A DNA stretch of 64,000 nucleotides from DATFBY01 sp035253585. GTDB taxonomy: Bacteria > Gemmatimonadota > Gemmatimonadetes > Gemmatimonadales > Gemmatimonadaceae. Of this stretch, positions 43,372 through 52,076 are shown one piece after another (within the stretch, counting starts at the first letter, position 1; each line of letters starts with the position of its first letter). The notes beneath the pieces were generated by a model. That model saw only the letters and a list, made by a program, of their open reading frames with translations, searched no databases and was not told where the DNA came from. The position numbers and the translations under genes were made by a program. The stretch lies in the NCBI GenBank assembly GCA_035253585.1, contig DATFBY010000008.1:1-64000 (forward strand), in the 5' to 3' direction.

Positions 43372-44023
43372 TCGGAACCTGGCGGTCGGGCTCCGGAACA
43401 ACCTCGAGATCGAGGGTCACCGCGTCGAGCTCGCGGCCGATGGACCGCGTGGACTGGCGCTGGCGCGCGCCTGGAATCCGGAGCTGATCATCCTCGATCT
43501 CATGCTGCCAGGCCTCGATGGCTATCGAGTGCTGCGGACGCTACGCGACGAAGGGTGCACGGTACCCGTTCTCGTCCTCACCGCGCGCGGCGAGGAATCC
43601 GACAAAGTCTTGGGCTTCCGTCATGGCGCGGACGACTACGTGACGAAGCCGTTCGGTCTCTTGGAGCTCATCGCGCGCGTGGATGCGCTGATGCGTCGCG
43701 CGCGTCCCACGCCACGGCCACCGGCCGTGCTCTCCTTCGGCGAGATCGAAGTGGATTCCGGGCGGCATTCGGTGCGGCGCGGTGGTGTCGATGTCGCGCT
43801 GCGCCCGAAGGAGTTCGACCTGCTCATCGCGCTCTGCCAGCGGGCGGAGGAGGTCGTCACGCGCAACGAGCTGCTGCGTGAGGTGTGGGGCTACGATCCC
43901 AGTGTGGTGAGCCGCACGGTAGACACACACATCCTCGAGCTCCGCCGCAAGCTGGAGCGCGATCCCGCTCGCCCACAACACATTCTCACCGTTCGGAAGA
44001 CGGGGTATCGGTTGGCGCGCTAG
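43343..44023 (+). CDS. OmpR-family response regulator A
   Basis: 226 residues from ATG at 43343 (MPRILLIEDN); the reading five codons upstream is possible. Receiver domain: phosphoacceptor Asp in LIILDLMLPGLDGYRVL, acidic pocket EDN, Thr in VLVLTARGEE, Lys in DDYVTKPFG. The winged-helix DNA-binding domain ends in HILTVRKTGYRLAR. Partner of kinase A by overlap of 29 bp. Confidence 0.93.
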   Translation: MPRILLIEDNRNLAVGLRNNLEIEGHRVELAADGPRGLALARAWNPELIILDLMLPGLDGYRVLRTLRDEGCTVPVLVLTARGEESDKVLGFRHGADDYVTKPFGLLELIARVDALMRRARPTPRPPAVLSFGEIEVDSGRHSVRRGGVDVALRPKEFDLLIALCQRAEEVVTRNELLREVWGYDPSVVSRTVDTHILELRRKLERDPARPQHILTVRKTGYRLAR

Positions 44024-44102
44024 ATCGGGACTCGTGCAAGCTTCTCGTCAAGACTCCTTCCTCCGCTTGCCCCACTCTCCGAGCCGTTTGTATGGTCACT
44101 CC

Positions 44103-45845
44103 ATGCCCTTTCTGAGCCTCCCGCGCGTCCGGCAACCTCGGTTGGTGCTGCTGGTCGCGCTGCTCGTTCTGAGCTTCGTTGCAACGGCGATCCTCGCCTA
44201 TCAGGCGCAGGATGCCGCGCGCTCGCACCGCGTTGCGGCCGAGCGCGCGCTCCGCGACTACGCCGACTTCGCGGCGATGAACTTCGCGGTCCACACCAAG
44301 GAAGGGCTGTACAACACCATCACCAGCGTCCTCTACCAGCCTGGCGACATGGGGCTTGGCGCCCCAACAGCGTACATGCTGCCAAAGAGCGTCGTTAGGC
44401 GCGCCGCGGACCACAAGACGTTCTGCAATGGCAAGCTGGTCGATTCGACCCTCTTCTTCTTCCGGCTCGAGCTCCGCGAGGAGCGCATCTCGCGCGAGCG
44501 CGGCTGCGTCCCCGGAGCGGTTCGCGCCTGGCTCATCGATACGGTGAAGACGCACTCGCGTCACAGCCACAAGCGGGCCCAGGAATACGCCACGCTCGTC
44601 GGGCCGGTGAACGACGTTCCATATCTCATCACCTACACGCTCAAGCGTGACACGAGCGGCGCGCCCACGACGGCATTCGGCTTTGCCACGCCGTTCATCC
44701 CGTTCGCCAAGCCGACGTTCAAGGACGTTGCGCACAGCTGGCTGCTGCCGCCATCGCTCATCGGCGACGTCAAGAACGATTCGGTCCTCTCGGTGCGCGT
44801 GACGGACAAGACGGGGCGCTTGCTCTATCAGTCCTCGATCCAATACCCGCCTTCGATCACCGGACAGATGCCTTTCCCGGAGACGTTCGGCGGGATGCAC
44901 TTCACCGTGGCGCTCCGCCCCGAGGCCGCCACCAAGCTGGTGATTGGCGGCCTTCCGCGCTCTCGGCTTCCGGTGTTGTTAGGCTTGCTGGCCGTCTGCG
45001 GCACGCTGGTCGTCGTGGCGCTCCTCCAGCTGCGCCGCGAGTACGAGCTGGCACGGCTCCGCTCCGATTTCATCTCGAGCATCTCGCACGAGCTGCGCAC
45101 ACCCTTGGCTCAGGTGCGCATGTTCGCCGAGACGCTTCTGCTGGGACGCGTGCGGTCGGAACAGGAAGCGCGGCGCTCACTCGAGATCATCGACCAGGAG
45201 GCACGGCGCCTCACACATCTGGTCGAGAACGTGCTCCAGTTCTCGCGTGCCGAACGGAATTTGTCGCGCTTGACGCCGGAGCCCACCGACATCCCCGAGC
45301 ACATCCGCGAAACGGTCGAGTCGTTCACGCCGATCGCTGCCGCGCGCCAGGTACAGGTGCGTCTCGACATTGGGGAGTGCGTCACCGCGACCGTCGATCG
45401 CGGCGCGCTGCGTCAGACGCTTCTCAATCTGCTCGACAACGCGGTGAAGTACGGACCGGCTGGGCAGTCGGTCACCGTGGGCGTCGCGCGTGTGGCCGAC
45501 GCCGTGCGCATCTGGGTGGAAGACATGGGACCGGGGATCACCGAGAAGGAGCGCGATCGAATCTGGGAGCCCTTCTATCGACTCAACCGCGATGCGAACT
45601 CGGCGGTGGCCGGAAGCGGGATCGGCCTCTCCGTCGTGCGCGGACTCATCCGGCAGCACGGAGGCAGTGTGTGGGTGGAAGATGCGCTGGGCGGCGGCGC
45701 TCGATTCGTCGTGGAACTTCCAGGCGCGAGCAGCCGTAGCGTTGAGCAGCCGGCGAATGCACCTTCAAACGGACCGGCGACGACGGACGACATCGGGATG
45801 ATCGCCACGCGGTCGGAAACGAGCGGCGCGAGGCGCGCGCCATGA
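44103..45845 (+). CDS. Sensor histidine kinase B of a tandem pair
   Basis: 580 residues from ATG at 44103 (MPFLSLPRVRQPRLVLLVAL). Same architecture as kinase A: helix, periplasmic sensor, helix near 300, HisKA (SISHELRTPLAQVRMFAETL, His near 328) and HATPase_c (LLNLLDNAVKYGPAG, EDMGPGITEKERDRIWEP, GSGIGLSVVRGLI). The sensor shares AARSH and AERAL segments with kinase A but differs in the rest, which suggests duplication and change of input. Overlaps regulator B by four bases (ATGA). Confidence 0.9.
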   Translation: MPFLSLPRVRQPRLVLLVALLVLSFVATAILAYQAQDAARSHRVAAERALRDYADFAAMNFAVHTKEGLYNTITSVLYQPGDMGLGAPTAYMLPKSVVRRAADHKTFCNGKLVDSTLFFFRLELREERISRERGCVPGAVRAWLIDTVKTHSRHSHKRAQEYATLVGPVNDVPYLITYTLKRDTSGAPTTAFGFATPFIPFAKPTFKDVAHSWLLPPSLIGDVKNDSVLSVRVTDKTGRLLYQSSIQYPPSITGQMPFPETFGGMHFTVALRPEAATKLVIGGLPRSRLPVLLGLLAVCGTLVVVALLQLRREYELARLRSDFISSISHELRTPLAQVRMFAETLLLGRVRSEQEARRSLEIIDQEARRLTHLVENVLQFSRAERNLSRLTPEPTDIPEHIRETVESFTPIAAARQVQVRLDIGECVTATVDRGALRQTLLNLLDNAVKYGPAGQSVTVGVARVADAVRIWVEDMGPGITEKERDRIWEPFYRLNRDANSAVAGSGIGLSVVRGLIRQHGGSVWVEDALGGGARFVVELPGASSRSVEQPANAPSNGPATTDDIGMIATRSETSGARRAP

Positions 45846-46564
45846 TTCACTTCGCCAACTCAAGGTCGGACATGAGCCGCATTCTCGTCGTCGAGGACAA
45901 CCCAGACCTCGCCTTCGGACTGCGAAACAATCTCGAGATCGAGGGCTACGATGTCGTGCTCGCCGAGGACGGGCCGACCGGCTTGTCCCATGCGCGCAGC
46001 GCGAGTCCCGATCTCATCATCCTCGATCTCATGCTCCCCGGCCTCGACGGCTACCGCGTGCTGCGTGCATTGCGCGAGGAAGGACGTCACGTTCCGGTGC
46101 TCATCCTCACCGCTCGCGGTGAGGAGGCCGACAAAGTGCGCGGCTTCCGGCTCGGCGCCGACGACTACGTCACGAAGCCGTTCGGCGTGCTCGAGCTTCT
46201 CGCGCGCGTACAAGCACTTCTTCGTCGCGCGACGATCGGTGCGGCGGGTGTCGAAGCACTCGGGGAGCGGGAGCGATTCGGCGAGATCGAGGTGGATCGC
46301 GCGGCGCGCTGTGTCACGCGCCGCGGTGACAACATTGACCTCACGCCGATGGAGTTCGATCTCTTGGTCGCGTTGCTCAAACGACGCGGCGCGGTGGCCA
46401 CCAGACACGAGCTGCTGCGCGAAGTGTGGGGCTACCACGCGGCGGTGGTCAGTCGCACTGTCGACACGCACGTCGCCGAGCTGCGTCGAAAGCTGGAAGA
46501 CAATCCGGCGCTGCCGCGTTACATCCTCACCGTCAGAAAAGCCGGCTACCGCCTCCAGGCCTGA
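45842..46564 (+). CDS. OmpR-family response regulator B
   Basis: 240 residues from the ATG that overlaps the kinase B stop (ATGA); the conserved part begins ten residues later at MSRILVVEDN. Asp in LIILDLMLPGLDGYRVLRAL, Thr in LILTARGEE, Lys in DDYVTKPFG; winged helix ending YILTVRKAGYRLQA. Very similar to regulator A over the whole length, so the target DNA sites may overlap. Ends with a hairpin at 46627. Confidence 0.93.
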   Translation: MIHFANSRSDMSRILVVEDNPDLAFGLRNNLEIEGYDVVLAEDGPTGLSHARSASPDLIILDLMLPGLDGYRVLRALREEGRHVPVLILTARGEEADKVRGFRLGADDYVTKPFGVLELLARVQALLRRATIGAAGVEALGERERFGEIEVDRAARCVTRRGDNIDLTPMEFDLLVALLKRRGAVATRHELLREVWGYHAAVVSRTVDTHVAELRRKLEDNPALPRYILTVRKAGYRLQA

Positions 46565-46626
46565 CGACCCCACGCGCACAACACATCGTGCGCACGGTTC
46601 CCTGACAAAGCCTTATCCCTGCTACC

Positions 46627-46650
46627 ACCTGCACCTCACGAGGCGCAGGT
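46627..46650 (+). terminator. Hairpin after response regulator B
   Basis: ACCTGCACCTC and GAGGCGCAGGT pair with one mismatch (loop AC), 62 bp after the stop at 46564. No U tract follows. It may end the two-kinase operon or lie in the leader of the next gene. Confidence 0.4.
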
Positions 46651-46681
46651 AGCTTCGCCTCCGGTGTCCGGCTGCCTGATA

Positions 46682-46696
46682 ACGGCAGTCTGCCGT
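46682..46696 (+). promoter_or_regulatory. Small palindrome upstream of the DUF5916 gene
   Basis: ACGGCAGTCTGCCGT is a 6+3+6 inverted repeat, 21 bp before the ATG at 46718. It could be an operator or leader hairpin. Confidence 0.4.
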
Positions 46697-46717
46697 CTCC
46701 ACGGACCGGAGTGAAGC

Positions 46718-49399
46718 ATGAGCTCAACCTTCGTTCGTCGCGTCACGGGCTCGATGGTGGCGCTGCTCCTCGTTGGTCTCGCCGCCCAGTCGGCGAGCGC
46801 GCAGAACGGCCGCGACCGGCACACGGGGGAGCGGATGGTGCTCACGGCGTCGAAAGCGACTGGCGCGATCGTTCTCGATGGCAAGCTCGACGAAGAGAGC
46901 TGGACACGCGCGGCGATCGCGCGTGACTTCGTGCAACAGCGGCCGAACGTCGGCTCGCCGGCCACGCAGCGCACCGAAGCACGCGTCCTCTTCGACGGCA
47001 ATGCGATGTACGTCGGCATGCGCATGTACGACAGTGCGCCCGACTCGATCGTCGCCACGCTCGGCCAACGCGATTTCGCGGGCTTCAGCGACTGGGCGCA
47101 GGTGATCATCGACAGCTATCACGATCGTCGCACCGCATTCCGGTTCGCCGTGAGTCCAACCGGAGTCAAGAAAGACGTCTTCCATTTCGACGATGTGCGA
47201 GAGGATCCAGGGTGGGACGCCGTGTGGGAGGCGGCGACGTCCATCGACGCGGAAGGATGGACGGCCGAGCTGAGAATTCCGCTCTCGCAGCTGCGTTACA
47301 GCGGCACGGAGAGCGATCCGGCATGGGGCATCAACTTCCTGCGCGACGTGGCGCGCAGCAGCGAGCGATCGTACTGGAAGGAGATGCCGACCAACGTGAA
47401 TGGCTTCGTCTCCCAGCTCGGCGAGCTCAGCGGGATAGGACAGCTCCCCAGCCCGCGCCGATTGGAAGTGCTGCCGTACTCGTTAGGCAAGCTCACTCGT
47501 GCGCCCGGTGACGGCGCCGACCCGTACTATGAGCGCAACGAGCTCTTCGGCTCCATCGGCGCGGATGTGAAGTACGGCCTGACGTCGGATCTGACACTGA
47601 CGGCGACGATCAACCCCGACTTCGGCCAAGTGGAGGCCGATCCGTCGCAGGTGAATCTTTCGGCGTTCGAGACGTTCTTCGTGGAGAAGCGGCCGTTCTT
47701 CCTCGAAGGCTTCGACATCTTTCGCGTGGAGACGAGTTTCCCTTTTGGCATCAAGGGGATCAACTTCAGCCAGAACTCGCTCTTCTACACTCGACGTGTT
47801 GGGCGTCCGCCGCAACGCGGTCTTCCCTCGGGCACGCAGTACGATGACACGCCCGAAGCGGTCACCATCCTCGGCGCCGCCAAGCTCACGGGGAAGACGA
47901 AGAGTGGCTGGTCGATCGGCGTGCTCGACGCGCTGACGGCGGAAGAGAATTCGAGACTGGTCACGGCCACCGGCGCCAGCGTCGAGCAGCCGGTCGAGCC
48001 CATGACCAACTACGCCATCGCGCGGGTGATCAAGGATTTTCGGAATGGCGAGAGCGCGATCGGCGGCATCTTCACGGCGACGAACCGCCGCTTGAACGAC
48101 GACTCGCTCGATTTTCTGCGGCGAAGCGCGTACACGGTCGGCCTCGATGCACGGCACCGGTGGAACAACGGGATGTATTCGCTGCGTGGCTCGATCATCG
48201 GCAGCCACGTGCAGGGAAGCGACAGCGCGATGGCACGTACGCAGCGCGCGTCGAGCCACTTCTTCCAGCGGCCGGACGCCGGCCACCTCGACTACGACCC
48301 ATCGCGCACATCGTTGTCGGGAATGCTTGCCGATCTCCGCCTCGAGAAGATCGCCGGCAACTGGCGGTGGGCGACGATCAATCAGGCGATCACCCCCGGC
48401 TACGAAGCGAATGACCTGGGCTTCCAGCGCAGCACCGACTGGCTCCTGACGGGCGGTTGGGTCGGTTATCGGTCGTTCACGCCCGGAAATACGTTCCGAA
48501 GCTGGAGCGTGTTCACGAATCCGAGGGCGGCGATGACATTCGGGGGCGAGCGGGTCTCGACCGCCACGGACATCAACTTCCAGGCAGAGTTTCTGAACTT
48601 CTGGACGACGTGGGGCGGTTACTACATCGACCTGCCCGCGTTAGGCACCAACACCCTTCGCGGCGGACCAGCCATCAAGCACGATCTCTCGCACAACTAC
48701 TGGCTTGGCTTCAGGAGCGACGGGCGCAAGCCGTTGGTGGTCGAGCTGTGGGGCGACCGGTGGCAGGAGCCGAGCGCCGGCGGCAGCGGATTCAGCATTG
48801 GCTCGGAGATTCTGATGCGGCCGACCACGCGCGCCGAGCTGTCGCTCGAGCCGACGATGTATCGGAACGGTGATACGTGGTCGTACGTAGGGACTGAATC
48901 GTCGGCGGAAGGCAAGCATTACTTGTTCGCGCGCATCCATCAGACGACGGCGTTCCTGACGATTCGCGGGAGCTACACCTTCACGCCCAACCTCTCGCTA
49001 CAGTTGTACGCGCAGCCGTTCCTGAGCGCTGCACGCTACGACAAGTTCATGGAGGTGACCGATCCGAAAGCGCGAGCGTTCGAGGATCGCTTCACGTGGT
49101 TTGCCTCGAGCGACTTGCTTCGCGATCGTGATGCCGACCGGTACACGGTACTCCGATCCGACGGCGCGACCCGCTTCTCTTTCGAGGATCCGGACTTCAA
49201 CGTGCGCGAGCTGCGCTCCAACGCCATTTTGAGATGGGAGTATCGCCCGGGCTCGACGCTATACGTCGTGTGGGGGCAGGGTCGTGAAGCCGAGAGCTCG
49301 GACGGACGATTCCGTCTACGCCGAGATGCGCGGCGCCTGTTCAGTACCGATGCGACCAACGTGTTGCTGGTGAAGCTCAGCTACTGGATGAGTCTCTGA
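46718..49399 (+). CDS. DUF5916 outer-membrane protein with CBM9-like domain
   Basis: 893 residues. Signal peptide (VALLLVGLAAQSASAQ) then a CBM9-like domain of about 200 residues (AIVLDGKLDEESWTRA, WAQVIIDSYHDRRTAFRFAV, AAWEA-type WDAVWEAATSIDAEGW), followed by the DUF5916 beta-barrel of about 650 residues (INPDFGQVEADPSQVNLSAF, FFVEKRPFFLEG). Both are common in Bacteroidota and Gemmatimonadota surface proteins. Likely located in the outer membrane; ligand unknown. A Shine-Dalgarno-like GGAG lies shortly before the ATG. Confidence 0.85.
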   Translation: MSSTFVRRVTGSMVALLLVGLAAQSASAQNGRDRHTGERMVLTASKATGAIVLDGKLDEESWTRAAIARDFVQQRPNVGSPATQRTEARVLFDGNAMYVGMRMYDSAPDSIVATLGQRDFAGFSDWAQVIIDSYHDRRTAFRFAVSPTGVKKDVFHFDDVREDPGWDAVWEAATSIDAEGWTAELRIPLSQLRYSGTESDPAWGINFLRDVARSSERSYWKEMPTNVNGFVSQLGELSGIGQLPSPRRLEVLPYSLGKLTRAPGDGADPYYERNELFGSIGADVKYGLTSDLTLTATINPDFGQVEADPSQVNLSAFETFFVEKRPFFLEGFDIFRVETSFPFGIKGINFSQNSLFYTRRVGRPPQRGLPSGTQYDDTPEAVTILGAAKLTGKTKSGWSIGVLDALTAEENSRLVTATGASVEQPVEPMTNYAIARVIKDFRNGESAIGGIFTATNRRLNDDSLDFLRRSAYTVGLDARHRWNNGMYSLRGSIIGSHVQGSDSAMARTQRASSHFFQRPDAGHLDYDPSRTSLSGMLADLRLEKIAGNWRWATINQAITPGYEANDLGFQRSTDWLLTGGWVGYRSFTPGNTFRSWSVFTNPRAAMTFGGERVSTATDINFQAEFLNFWTTWGGYYIDLPALGTNTLRGGPAIKHDLSHNYWLGFRSDGRKPLVVELWGDRWQEPSAGGSGFSIGSEILMRPTTRAELSLEPTMYRNGDTWSYVGTESSAEGKHYLFARIHQTTAFLTIRGSYTFTPNLSLQLYAQPFLSAARYDKFMEVTDPKARAFEDRFTWFASSDLLRDRDADRYTVLRSDGATRFSFEDPDFNVRELRSNAILRWEYRPGSTLYVVWGQGREAESSDGRFRLRRDARRLFSTDATNVLLVKLSYWMSL

Positions 49400-49413
49400 A
49401 CGGTGAGGATGCG

Positions 49414-49851
49414 ATGAAGCTCGTGATCGGTATTGCCGCGCTCGCGGCCGCCGGGTCGGTGCTCTTCGATGTGCCCGACGATGCGTCGGCGCGCGATCGC
49501 GCCGAAGTGGAGCGCGTCGTCGGCTATTACATGGATGGTTGGATGACAGGGAACGTGGAGAGCCTGCGCAAGGCATTTCATCCGGATGCCAAGCTCATGT
49601 CGGTGCGGAACGATTCACTGATCCAACTTTCGCAGGCGGACTGGTACGCGCGTTTTCCAGCGAATCCGAGTCAGCCGTCGGATGGCCGTCAGATCAAGAT
49701 CGTGTCGACCGAGCTGGCGAACACGGTGGCGCAGGTGAAGGTGACGTCGTCCACGCCGCGCGGCGCGTTCACCGATTATCTCTCCCTCGCGCGCTTCGGC
49801 GGCGAGTGGAAGATCGTGAACAAGACCTTCCATTTCGAGCCGAAACGATAG
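49414..49851 (+). CDS. NTF2-like exported protein
   Basis: 145 residues, 14 bp after the DUF5916 gene, so in the same transcript. A weak signal segment (LVIGIAALAAAGSVLF) precedes an NTF2/SnoaL-like alpha+beta fold of the lumazine-binding type (VERVVGYYMDGWMTGNVESL, WKIVNKTFHFEP). Pocket residues do not identify a ligand; function unknown. Confidence 0.75.
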   Translation: MKLVIGIAALAAAGSVLFDVPDDASARDRAEVERVVGYYMDGWMTGNVESLRKAFHPDAKLMSVRNDSLIQLSQADWYARFPANPSQPSDGRQIKIVSTELANTVAQVKVTSSTPRGAFTDYLSLARFGGEWKIVNKTFHFEPKR

Positions 49852-49881
49852 TCATTTCCCTCATACCCTCGATGTAACACC

Positions 49882-49923
49882 CGGGAGAGAAGCTCGCGGC
49901 TGCTCGCGGTTGCTTCTCTCCCG
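49882..49923 (+). terminator. Strong hairpin after the NTF2-like gene
   Basis: CGGGAGAGAAGC at 49882 pairs perfectly with GCTTCTCTCCCG at 49912, 30 bp after the stop. The 12-bp stem with an 18-base loop suits a transcript end, although the T tract is missing. Confidence 0.6.
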
Positions 49924-49970
49924 ATTGCGTGCAGATTCTGTCCTCCGGAATCTCACACCGAGGGGGTCCC

Positions 49971-50966
49971 ATGCAGCTCACATCGTCTTACAAACGAGTA
50001 CGGCCCACGGCCCTACTCCTCGCCGGCCTGCTCGCAGCGGTCGCGTGCAGAAGCTCGGAGCAGGCGCAGACTGACAGCGCAGCCGCGAAGGTGGACTCAG
50101 CGGCCGTATCGCCGGCGGCCGCGGCGCGTCGCATCGCGGTCGACAGCGGATTCCAAACGCCCGAATCGGTCGTGTGGGACTCGGCTGCCAGCGTCTGGTA
50201 TGTGTCGAACATCAACGGCAATCCGGGAGCGAAAGACAACAACGGATTCATCAGCCGTTTGCGCTCCGACGGTACCGTCGACTCGATGCGCTTCATCGCG
50301 GGACGCCGTGGGGGCGCGCCGCTGAACGCGCCGAAGGGCATGGCAACACGCGGCAACGAGCTATGGGTCTCGGACATCGACGCCGTGCACGTCTTCGACA
50401 AGACGACGGGCAGGCACATCGCTCATTACGATCTCAAGCCGCGCGGCGCCATTTTCCTCAACGACGTCGGCGCGGGACCGGATGGCTCGATCTACATCAC
50501 CGACACGGCGATAAGCTTCGGCGAGGGCGGACCGGTGCGCCGAGGAGCCGATCGCATTTTCAAGATCGATCCGAATACGCGCGCGATCAGTGTCGCCTTC
50601 CAGGCGGACTCAGCGCTCGGCCACGCCAATGGCATCACCTGGGACGCGACCAACAATCGGTTCCTCGTCGTTCCTTTCGGTGTCAACAAGATCTTCGCCT
50701 GGAAGCCGGGTGACACGACCGCAACCCAGATCGCCACCGGGCCGGGGATGTTCGATGGCGTGGAGGTGACGCGCGACGGACGCATTCTGGTGTCGAGCTG
50801 GGCGGATTCGTCGGTGTCGGTGGTGAGCGGCAGCACCCTCAGTAAGGCGATCTCGAACGTGCAGTCGCCAGCGGACATCGGACTCGATCGGCAGTCGAAC
50901 CGCGTGGCGATTCCACTGTTCCAGCAGAACCGCGTCGAGATCTGGGATCTGGGAGGTACGCGCTGA
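49971..50966 (+). CDS. SMP-30/gluconolactonase-like lipoprotein
   Basis: 331 residues from ATG at 49971, preceded by GAGGGGG; an earlier in-frame start at 49929 lacks support. LLAAVAC is the lipobox, followed by a Ser/Ala-rich linker and a six-bladed propeller of the SMP-30/NHL type (GNELWVSDIDAVHVFDKTTG, NDVGAGPDGSIYITDTAIS, GMFDGVEVTRDGRILVSSW). Probably a periplasmic or outer-membrane propeller, perhaps with lactonase activity; the metal ligands cannot be assigned by eye. Confidence 0.8.
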   Translation: MQLTSSYKRVRPTALLLAGLLAAVACRSSEQAQTDSAAAKVDSAAVSPAAAARRIAVDSGFQTPESVVWDSAASVWYVSNINGNPGAKDNNGFISRLRSDGTVDSMRFIAGRRGGAPLNAPKGMATRGNELWVSDIDAVHVFDKTTGRHIAHYDLKPRGAIFLNDVGAGPDGSIYITDTAISFGEGGPVRRGADRIFKIDPNTRAISVAFQADSALGHANGITWDATNNRFLVVPFGVNKIFAWKPGDTTATQIATGPGMFDGVEVTRDGRILVSSWADSSVSVVSGSTLSKAISNVQSPADIGLDRQSNRVAIPLFQQNRVEIWDLGGTR

Positions 50967-50999
50967 CGCCGAGCCGGGCGGACGCCTAACGACACTCCC

Positions 51000-52019
51000 G
51001 TGACGCCGAAGCGCTGGGTCATCGCGATCGTCTCCTTTGCGCTGGCGATCGGTGTCTCCGTGTACATCGTGTTGTCGACGTGGCCGGAGGAGGGAGGCGG
51101 GCGCGCGCTTCTCCCTCCTCTCGGCCACCTGCTCGCGTTAGGCGCCGTCACTTTCGAGGTCATTACCCGCACGCTCAAGATCCAGCTGAGCGCGGCATCG
51201 CTGCGCATTCCGCTCTCCTTCACGGCCGCGATGCGGGTGGTGTTAGGCGGCGATTTCGGGGCGGCCATCACGCCGTCCCGCACCGGCGCCGAGCCAGCGC
51301 GTTTTCTCGTACTCGCGGAAGCGCAGGTGCCGGTACCGGGGATCATTCTGATCCTGTGGGCGGAGCTCTTTCTCGAGATGCTCTCCCTGTGGGTGGTGTG
51401 CGCGGTGCTGGGGCTGATCTTCGACGGCTACCGCGAGATTCTGTGGGGCGTGTCGGCCGGATATGGCCTCTTGGTGTTCGGGCTCGGCGCGATCGGCGCG
51501 CTGATGTCGCGTGGCAAGACTGCCGGGACACCGCCCGAATGGGCGAGACGGATTGGGCTAGGCGGCGTGCGTTGGCGCGCCATCCAACGCTCGTTCCGCC
51601 ATATGAGGAGCAGCATCGAAGCGTTGCGTCACGCGCACGCGGGCTGGGCGACGCTGTCGCTCCTTTCCTCGGTCGTGCACGTCACGCTGCGTCTGTCGAT
51701 CCTTCCACTGATCGTCTGGGCGCTGGGCGCCGATGTACCGTTGGCGCCGCTGGTCATGTGGCCCCTGGCGATCTTCTACGGCGGCGTGATCTTCCCGGCG
51801 CCCGGTGGTGGAGGATTGATGGAAGTCGCCTTCAAGCTCTCGTTAGGCGGCATCATTCCGGCGGCGATCTTCCCGGCCGCTCTCATCTGGTGGAGGTTCT
51901 ACAGCTTCTATCTGTACGTCATCCTGGGCGCGCTGGCGACGGGACGTACCGTGATGAGAGCGCTCACCGGGAACGGAGAGAAAAAAGAAGAGAGAGAGGA
52001 AGAACCAGCCGTCGTCTAA
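51000..52019 (+). CDS. AglD/MprF-like (UPF0104) membrane protein
   Basis: 339 residues starting at GTG at 51000, 33 bp after the lipoprotein gene. About eight hydrophobic segments. The pattern ITPSRTGAEPARFLVLAEA and FPAPGGGGLMEVAFKLSLGG are the conserved loops of the lysylphosphatidylglycerol synthetase transmembrane (UPF0104/AglD) family, whose members flip lipids or lipid-linked sugars. The tail is charged (Lys/Glu-rich). No synthase domain is attached, so lipid flipping is inference. Contains three CGTTAGGC-type words. Confidence 0.82.
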   Translation: MTPKRWVIAIVSFALAIGVSVYIVLSTWPEEGGGRALLPPLGHLLALGAVTFEVITRTLKIQLSAASLRIPLSFTAAMRVVLGGDFGAAITPSRTGAEPARFLVLAEAQVPVPGIILILWAELFLEMLSLWVVCAVLGLIFDGYREILWGVSAGYGLLVFGLGAIGALMSRGKTAGTPPEWARRIGLGGVRWRAIQRSFRHMRSSIEALRHAHAGWATLSLLSSVVHVTLRLSILPLIVWALGADVPLAPLVMWPLAIFYGGVIFPAPGGGGLMEVAFKLSLGGIIPAAIFPAALIWWRFYSFYLYVILGALATGRTVMRALTGNGEKKEEREEEPAVV

Positions 52020-52021
52020 GA

Positions 52022-52076
52022 AGGCAGATGTGCGAAAGCCATCGCGGATATGTGATTGCATCGCACATCTGCCTTC
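52022..52076. repeat. GATGTGCG-family inverted repeat
   Basis: The 55-bp element has outer arms AAGGCAGATGTGCGA and TCGCACATCTGCCTT around the family core, which reads CCATCGCGGATATGTG followed by ATTGCATC. It starts 2 bp after the plus-strand stop and touches the minus-strand anti-sigma stop, so a bidirectional transcript end is plausible. Confidence 0.75.
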
